The translations under genes were made by a program, and so were the position numbers. Positions 58,850 to 64,000 of a DNA stretch of 64,000 nucleotides are shown piece by piece. The notes below the pieces were generated by a model. It had not been told where the DNA came from. It saw only the letters and a program-made list of their open reading frames with translations, and made no database searches. How positions within the stretch are numbered: position 1 is the stretch's first letter; every line of letters begins with the position of its first letter. The DNA comes from Acanthacorydalis orientalis. Its lineage: Eukaryota; Arthropoda; Insecta; Megaloptera; Corydalidae. Where the stretch lies: NCBI GenBank assembly GCA_034766995.1, contig CM068314.1, forward strand, positions 30,532,708-30,596,707, in the 5' to 3' direction.

Positions 58850-60128
58850 AAGAGTTTTTAATAGGGACGCATTTTTTTAAAAGGTGATAAACTGACAGCT
58901 GTATTTTTTGACTGCTGTATTTTTATTTATTCAGTTTTGATGTTGCCATTTTTAATTATGGCTTCGTATACAACAAAATAACGTATTGATATAATACAAT
59001 TGTGTTATGAATATGGTCGTTTTATAAAAAATACATTTTGTAAATTACGCGATATTTATTCTCAATATACTCGCCCATCTGAATCTACAATTCTTCGATT
59101 AGTGAGTAAATTTGAAGAGACTGGATCGGTTAAGGATAAAGAAACACCAACATGTGTTTGAAGTGCTCGTTCTGAAGAAAACATTGACTTGGTTCGTAAA
59201 AGTCTATTGGAAGAGCCAGAAATGTCAATTCCGCGATGTTCACGGTAACTGGGCGTTTCACAGCGACCACATGGAGTATTTTGCATAAGGATTTATTTCT
59301 GAAGGCTTATAAGGTTCAATGAATACAATAATTGAAGCCTGTAGACTATTTACTGCGTCGGACATTTGTTAATAGGATACTGAAACAACACGTTTTTTTT
59401 TTGAAAAAGTGATCTTCAACGATGGGGCTTGTTTCGAACATTCTGGTTACGTTAAGAAGTAAAACTTCATAATCTAGGATGAAGAAAATCCGAAAGTGAT
59501 CGTTAAGAAGCCACTATATACAGAAAGACTGACTGTTTGGTCCGCACTTTGGTCCGATAGAGCCTTTGGTCTATACTTTATTGAGAATCAGACTGGTAAA
59601 GCGATTACTATGAATAGAGAAAGATACCGAAACATGATAACCAATTTTTTCTGTGTGGAATTAATGATATTGGAGGACATCTGGTTCCATCAGGACGGTG
59701 CAACAAGCCACACTGCTGGTGAAATAATTAATTTATTGAGTACGAAATTTCCTGGTCTCTTTATTTCCATAAATGGAGACCGTTATTTGTCACCGAGATC
59801 CTGCGATTCAACACCATTGAACTACTTTATTTGGAGTCATGTTAAAAGACAGGCGTATACAAATAATTCTAAAACAATTTCCGATCTAAAGATGAAATTC
59901 GAAAAGTAATTGATGAGATAGGGCTCCTGTTGTGTAGGGATGTTATTGAAAATTTTAACACGATAATTATTATTTGTAAGAAAGAACGCGGCGGTCACAA
60001 TAATGATATTTTTTTAATTTATAACTGGCACACCCTCAACTATTATGTACAATAATGAAACTTGAAATTTCAGCGCAAATTCTGTTTTATTTTAAATTAA
60101 AAAAATGCGTCCTTATTGGAAAACCCTG
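58850..60128 (+). mobile_element. Full-length, inactive Tc1/mariner-superfamily element (family B)
   Basis: The left end (AAGAGTTTTTAATAGGGACG then CATTTTTTT) and the reverse complement of the right end (CAGGGTTTTCCAATAAGGACG then CATTTTTTT) are terminal inverted repeats. They are flanked directly by TA at 58,848-58,849 and 60,129-60,130. The total of 1,279 bases is the full size for this group. The single transposase gene inside is broken in several places. Confidence 0.9.
58958..60021 (+). pseudogene. Transposase pseudogene, Tc1/mariner superfamily with DUF4817-type N-terminus
   Basis: From the ATG at 58,958 the frame gives a DNA-binding region (TRPSESTILRLVSKFEETGS, SARSEENIDLV, PEMSIPR), matching the P-S-E-S-T-I-x-R-L-V-x-K-F-E-x-T-G-S signature. 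The catalytic region is complete in order: first Asp in VIFNDGACF (family form FSDEAHF), second in WFHQDGATSHTA, third in RSCDSTPLNYF, with 36 residues between the last two Asp. The C-terminus ends CKKERGGHNNDIFF. Damage: stops at codon 8, near codon 70, near codon 100 and again later, plus frame shifts at about 59,265, at the T-run near 59,400 and near 59,905. The longest intact part is 59,496-59,909. Confidence 0.9.
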
Positions 60129-60134
60129 TACAAC

Positions 60135-60435
60135 CACAGTATGTGAATATAATCAACACTTCACTAACAAAGTTCGGAGAGAAGTTTTATAGTAAAAGTT
60201 GTTATGGCAAACTGTAACAATCTACTCGAAAAGAAGCGAAATTCCCAGTTAATTAAACTATAGTAATATATGAGGACCGCATGCTATATGTTTGATTAAG
60301 ATTTTGAAAACAACGTTACATATTTATCTCTCGGTTAAAAAAAGCTATGATCATAATTTTCACCGTTCATCAGTCATGTTACATGTAAAATAAACAGAAA
60401 AGGTTTTATCAATTTTCTATACACCATCAAATCCA
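60135..60435. other. AT-rich DNA, no gene seen
   Basis: Short spacer with no frames or repeats. Confidence 0.6.
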
Positions 60436-60438
60436 ATA

Positions 60439-60900
60439 ATGACTTCAATCAATACGTATGTTAATCTATACTATCGGACATTAATTAATTGTCGATTTTT
60501 TTGTATCAGCATCTATATAAATGCGAACATATTGGAAGCATCCGTTGCGGTTACATTGAAAATCTCTATTATATATCGTGGCGATTTCCCGAAGAGAATT
60601 CCGCATTTCAGAATCATTAATCACTTGTACGATCAGACCCATGTTCCCACTGGAACAAGAGGACGTGGATTTACGATGCGAGCCGCTTTTATTCATAATT
60701 AACATGACGCCGCTACGTGCACTATAAATGAAGTAATATGAGGATCGCCCAGCTCCATTGATATGGTTTTGGTGAGTGACACGGAACGTATCATCGTCGT
60801 GCCATCACTCCTACTACGTATAATCATCAGTATAGGTGAACTTTGTGACGGATCGAATTTCATACTAGAAGCCAATGTACGGTGGATATTACTCGACGCA
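60439..60900. other. GC-richer complex patch, unidentified
   Basis: About 460 bases with many CpGs. A true-ATG plus frame (87 codons, 60,439-60,702) and a minus frame (about 74 codons, 60,705-60,481) overlap almost completely, so at most one can be real. The minus product (GLIVQVINDSEMRNSLREIA, CNRNGC) looks slightly more protein-like. No family recognised, and no splice or terminal-repeat signals decide it. Confidence 0.2.
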
Positions 60901-60984
60901 TTTCATGTTGTTCTTTATACAGGTTGTTAACGAGACAATTGTATTGGAAAGATGGAAGGTCGACAAGTTTTCTTTAGGATCAAA

Positions 60985-60987
<3 letters not shown>

Positions 60988-61030
<43 letters not shown>
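60988..61030. repeat. (TA)n microsatellite
   Basis: About 20 units. Confidence 0.97.
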
Positions 61031-61034
<4 letters not shown>

Positions 61035-61347
61035 GCATGTGTTACATTTACTATATAGTGAAGTATTTAACAAAAAATAAAGCTTAAGGTCATCCCCCTT
61101 GTACCAATCAAGTTTTTTGGACTAGTTAAATTTACATTATGCTAGCAAGTTTCACAAGATACTGTAAATATTCATCAGAAATAAAATCGATCACATATAA
61201 AAAAACATGTTCTAATTTTTTGTAGATATTTCGGTGCTGAAACATTAATATTTAGTGTCAATAACGAATGTTTAAACTATCCAAACTCGTCTGAGTTAAT
61301 AAATATATTCATTATTCTACAGCAAATATGCGAATGAAACGAATCAA

Positions 61348-61349
<2 letters not shown>

Positions 61350-61409
<60 letters not shown>
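61350..61409. repeat. (TA)n microsatellite
   Basis: About 30 uninterrupted units. Confidence 0.97.
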
Positions 61410-61414
<5 letters not shown>

Positions 61415-61872
61415 TGTAGAAAAAAAAATAAAGAGTACATCAGAAATTATCGACTGTAAATCAAAGAAATTAAAAGATATAAAAGGAAATTCAATGAATA
61501 GGTGAGATAATATCAGAAAAATAATTTTATGTGAATTATTATTAGTCTTAGATTAAACAAAAAATGTTTTTTCCAGCGGTCAATCGTCAAAGGCTGGTGT
61601 AGTGCTAATATATATTTACTGCATATAGGAAGCCGAGGGTTTTTAAAAATGTGAAACGGTTTCGATTTTGAAATTAATATATAATAACTTCTACCACTTT
61701 ACAATATTAACATGTAAAAGAAAAAAACTTCAACTTACTGAAGAAATTAATAAAATTAATAAATGAATATTGTACAACTTGCTTATTTTATAAACATAGT
61801 TTAACTTTTTTTTAAAAAAAAATATTACCATATCTACTGGTTTCCATGAAAATTTACCAAGATGTATTGGAG

Positions 61873-61877
61873 TATAC

Positions 61878-61911
<34 letters not shown>

Positions 61912-61913
61912 GT
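61873..61913. repeat. Imperfect (TA)n microsatellite
   Basis: CATA head, about 11 units, a TTTA break and four more. Confidence 0.95.
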
Positions 61914-62933
61914 AATACTTACATGTATATTTTTTATTAAAGTCTAATTATTTTACACGTAATTATTTTTCCAGGTACCAATTTAATTACAAATTCATAT
62001 AACGATTTTGAATATTCATAAAACGTGTAATTTAAATAAGATCTGAATCACAGAAAAAATGTTTTAAAGTTCGTTAACAAGAAAATGAAACATAAATAAA
62101 AATATAATTTCTGTTATTGTTTTAAGATAAGGTGTGCATTTTTTGAAAAATAAATATGATAAATAGGTATTTGAAATTGACTCTGTTTATATGAAAGTGA
62201 TTTATAAGCAATCGTTTTGTAAGAAATAATTTTCTTTTTAATTATCCTATGCTTAAATATCTTGGATCGAGGAAAATATTTATTTGATAATCTATCAGTT
62301 ATTTCTATACAGAAAACAATATAATATTTCTCTACAACAACCACGAAAATTGATTTATATATTTATATACAATTTCAGCGATTTAAATGACCAATTTTTT
62401 TTATTTCTTTTTTTTTATTATATTTTTTATTGTATTTAAAAAAGTTGAAAGTATTTTAAATATTTCATTAAATTTATTTATCACTCTGGATATATTTAAT
62501 GAAGCAAACGTATTTTTTCAATTAAAGTTAAGTAAAAAAAAACAAATCGCTATGTAATTAAAATAAAATATCATGTATCTCTTTAATGAAATCTCTAAAA
62601 CCATATGTATATACAATATTTTTTGTTCGTTTTACATCCCTAAATATCTCTACAAATGTACATGTCTGTAAGACTTCTCTGTCTTGAGAATGTTCGTATG
62701 TAGCTGCAAATATTGTACAGTTAAAATTGAAAGGTTTTCTTGTACATTGCTTATTTTTACATAATTGTATCTGCGTACTACAGTTTATACATCAACAATT
62801 ACTTTTTCATTACACAATACATACCATAGATAAAAAAAATCAAAACTCAATAAAATCGATAAACAAGGAATTCAAGATAATATAAATTCCGACTTCGATA
62901 GACTTTTTATCAACTTATTTCACATTTTATACT

Positions 62934-62950
62934 ACATATATATGTATATA

Positions 62951-63002
<52 letters not shown>
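62934..63002. repeat. (TA)n microsatellite with TG steps
   Basis: Two single TG steps near the left end, then about 22 pure units. Confidence 0.97.
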
Positions 63003-63004
<2 letters not shown>

Positions 63005-63966
63005 GTGTATACGTGTGTGTTTGTGTGATTATTTTAACTTTCTTTTGATTTTGAGACTTTAATTAAAGAAAAGTATTTCAACTTATAAAATAATAATATA
63101 TACATTTATTAATGAAAATTAAGTATTTAATTTAACATGATTATTTCTGCAGATCATGAAAGTATTTTTACGTTACGAAATATACCAATAGATTACAATA
63201 AGGACGAATATGTAAGACCTTTGGAATTTTAAAACCTTACTGTTCTTAATCATGATTGAAAAATGTTTAAAAGAGTGCACTTTTATAACCATTCAATGAA
63301 ATGAAGATTTAAAATGTGTAACGTACGACCGTTATGTATTTAGAATATGTGATTAAAACCAGATTTTATAATATTAAATGATTGAAACTCTCTTCTCAAT
63401 AACCTTTTCGTGACGTTTTCTTCTACATATTTGTACTGATTTTAAATAATTCACACTTGTTTAACGAATTTCTAATTTTATAGTTCAAATATTAAACAAT
63501 GATAAATAAAAAAATCATTTTTTTCTGTGATGAACTATTTTATATAAATTTTATATTAAACGAAGAATGATTATTTTAAGTTTCTTAAATTTATTGCATT
63601 TTATTTCATCATAATTGGATACAGCACAGTCTATTAACCATTTCAACGCGACTTTTATTGTTTTGATTAATTTTGGTAAATGGCTGTAACCTTAACAATT
63701 ATTTTATCCAAATGATAGAATACGACTATTTATGCAGTTATGAAAAAGAAAATTTTCAGAATTACACAAATTCTGCAAATTGTATTAGTAAATGGATTTC
63801 TGTTAATATTATTGTTTTCAATATTTCCCTCCGTTATTCTATTTCTATAAAATCGATATTAACATTGAACATACTCTAAATTAAATAAGTTTTCTAATAC
63901 TAAACACGTCCAAACTTTAAAACTTGATGTACATGAATAAGATATCCATATACTTGAAGTATATGA

Positions 63967-63967
63967 A

Positions 63968-64000
<33 letters not shown>
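63967..64000. repeat. (TA)n microsatellite, cut by the window edge
   Basis: At least 16 units; the right end lies outside the window. Confidence 0.95.

Larger units (their letters stand above)
61090..63960. other. AT-rich DNA with TA arrays, no gene seen
   Basis: Frames at 62.1-62.3 kb and 63.7-63.9 kb are Lys/Ile/Tyr-rich, start at non-ATG codons or lack context, and are not called. Confidence 0.6.

Noticed and set aside
59062..59286. Minus-strand ORF of 74 codons
   Set aside because: It is the antisense shadow of the transposase pseudogene at 58,958-60,021.

Overview
This is a very AT-rich eukaryotic window with no rRNA, confident tRNA, CRISPR array, operon or recognisable complete host gene. 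Its main texture is an extreme load of (TA)n microsatellites, roughly one every 1.1-1.2 kb, often fused to (TG)n, (CA)n, (TGTA)n, (CT)n or (GA)n. Decayed DNA transposons and a few non-LTR retrotransposon scraps are scattered among them. The pattern fits intergenic or deep-intronic DNA of an invertebrate. I lean towards a cephalopod (octopus-like) genome, but that is inference from texture and element types, not proven by a gene.

Layout. 0-10 kb: AT-rich DNA with many TA arrays and one candidate exon near 0.54-0.70 kb. 10-12 kb: two patches of more complex sequence with unrecognised ORFs. 12.78-13.36 kb: a foldback MITE interrupted by a second MITE. 15.2-15.45 kb: a possible reverse-transcriptase scrap. 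17.5-18.2 kb: a CpG-rich island that looks like a promoter or first exon. 20.66-21.11 kb (minus) and 39.05-39.53 kb (plus): two copies of one internally deleted mariner family. 22.0-22.1 kb: a foldback hairpin between two TA arrays. 25.93-26.17 kb: the decayed C-terminal tail of a non-LTR ORF2. 28.3-28.5 kb (minus): a candidate terminal exon. 32.46-32.87 kb: an 8-bp hairpin followed by a two-unit direct repeat, resembling a Helitron-related non-autonomous element. 40.85-41.15 kb and 53.88-54.20 kb: two more CpG-rich islands. 55.92-56.47 kb: a mariner deletion derivative with both terminal inverted repeats. 57.8-58.4 kb: a transcript-like GC-richer block. 58.85-60.13 kb: a full-length but dead Tc1/mariner-superfamily element. 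The rest is AT-rich DNA and microsatellites.

How the parts relate. The best-supported biology is transposon biology. Four elements of the Tc1/mariner superfamily from three lineages are present, and three of the four are internal-deletion derivatives that keep their termini but have lost the catalytic domain. The two copies of one lineage share the deletion junction and a downstream frame break, so they descend from one already-deleted progenitor moved in trans. One of them sits inside a (TA)n array, as expected for a TA-targeting element. No new protein system was found. The most interesting items are the shared-junction mariner MITE family, the nested MITEs, the Helitron-like hairpin with its direct repeat, and three CpG-rich islands that may be promoters in otherwise gene-poor DNA.
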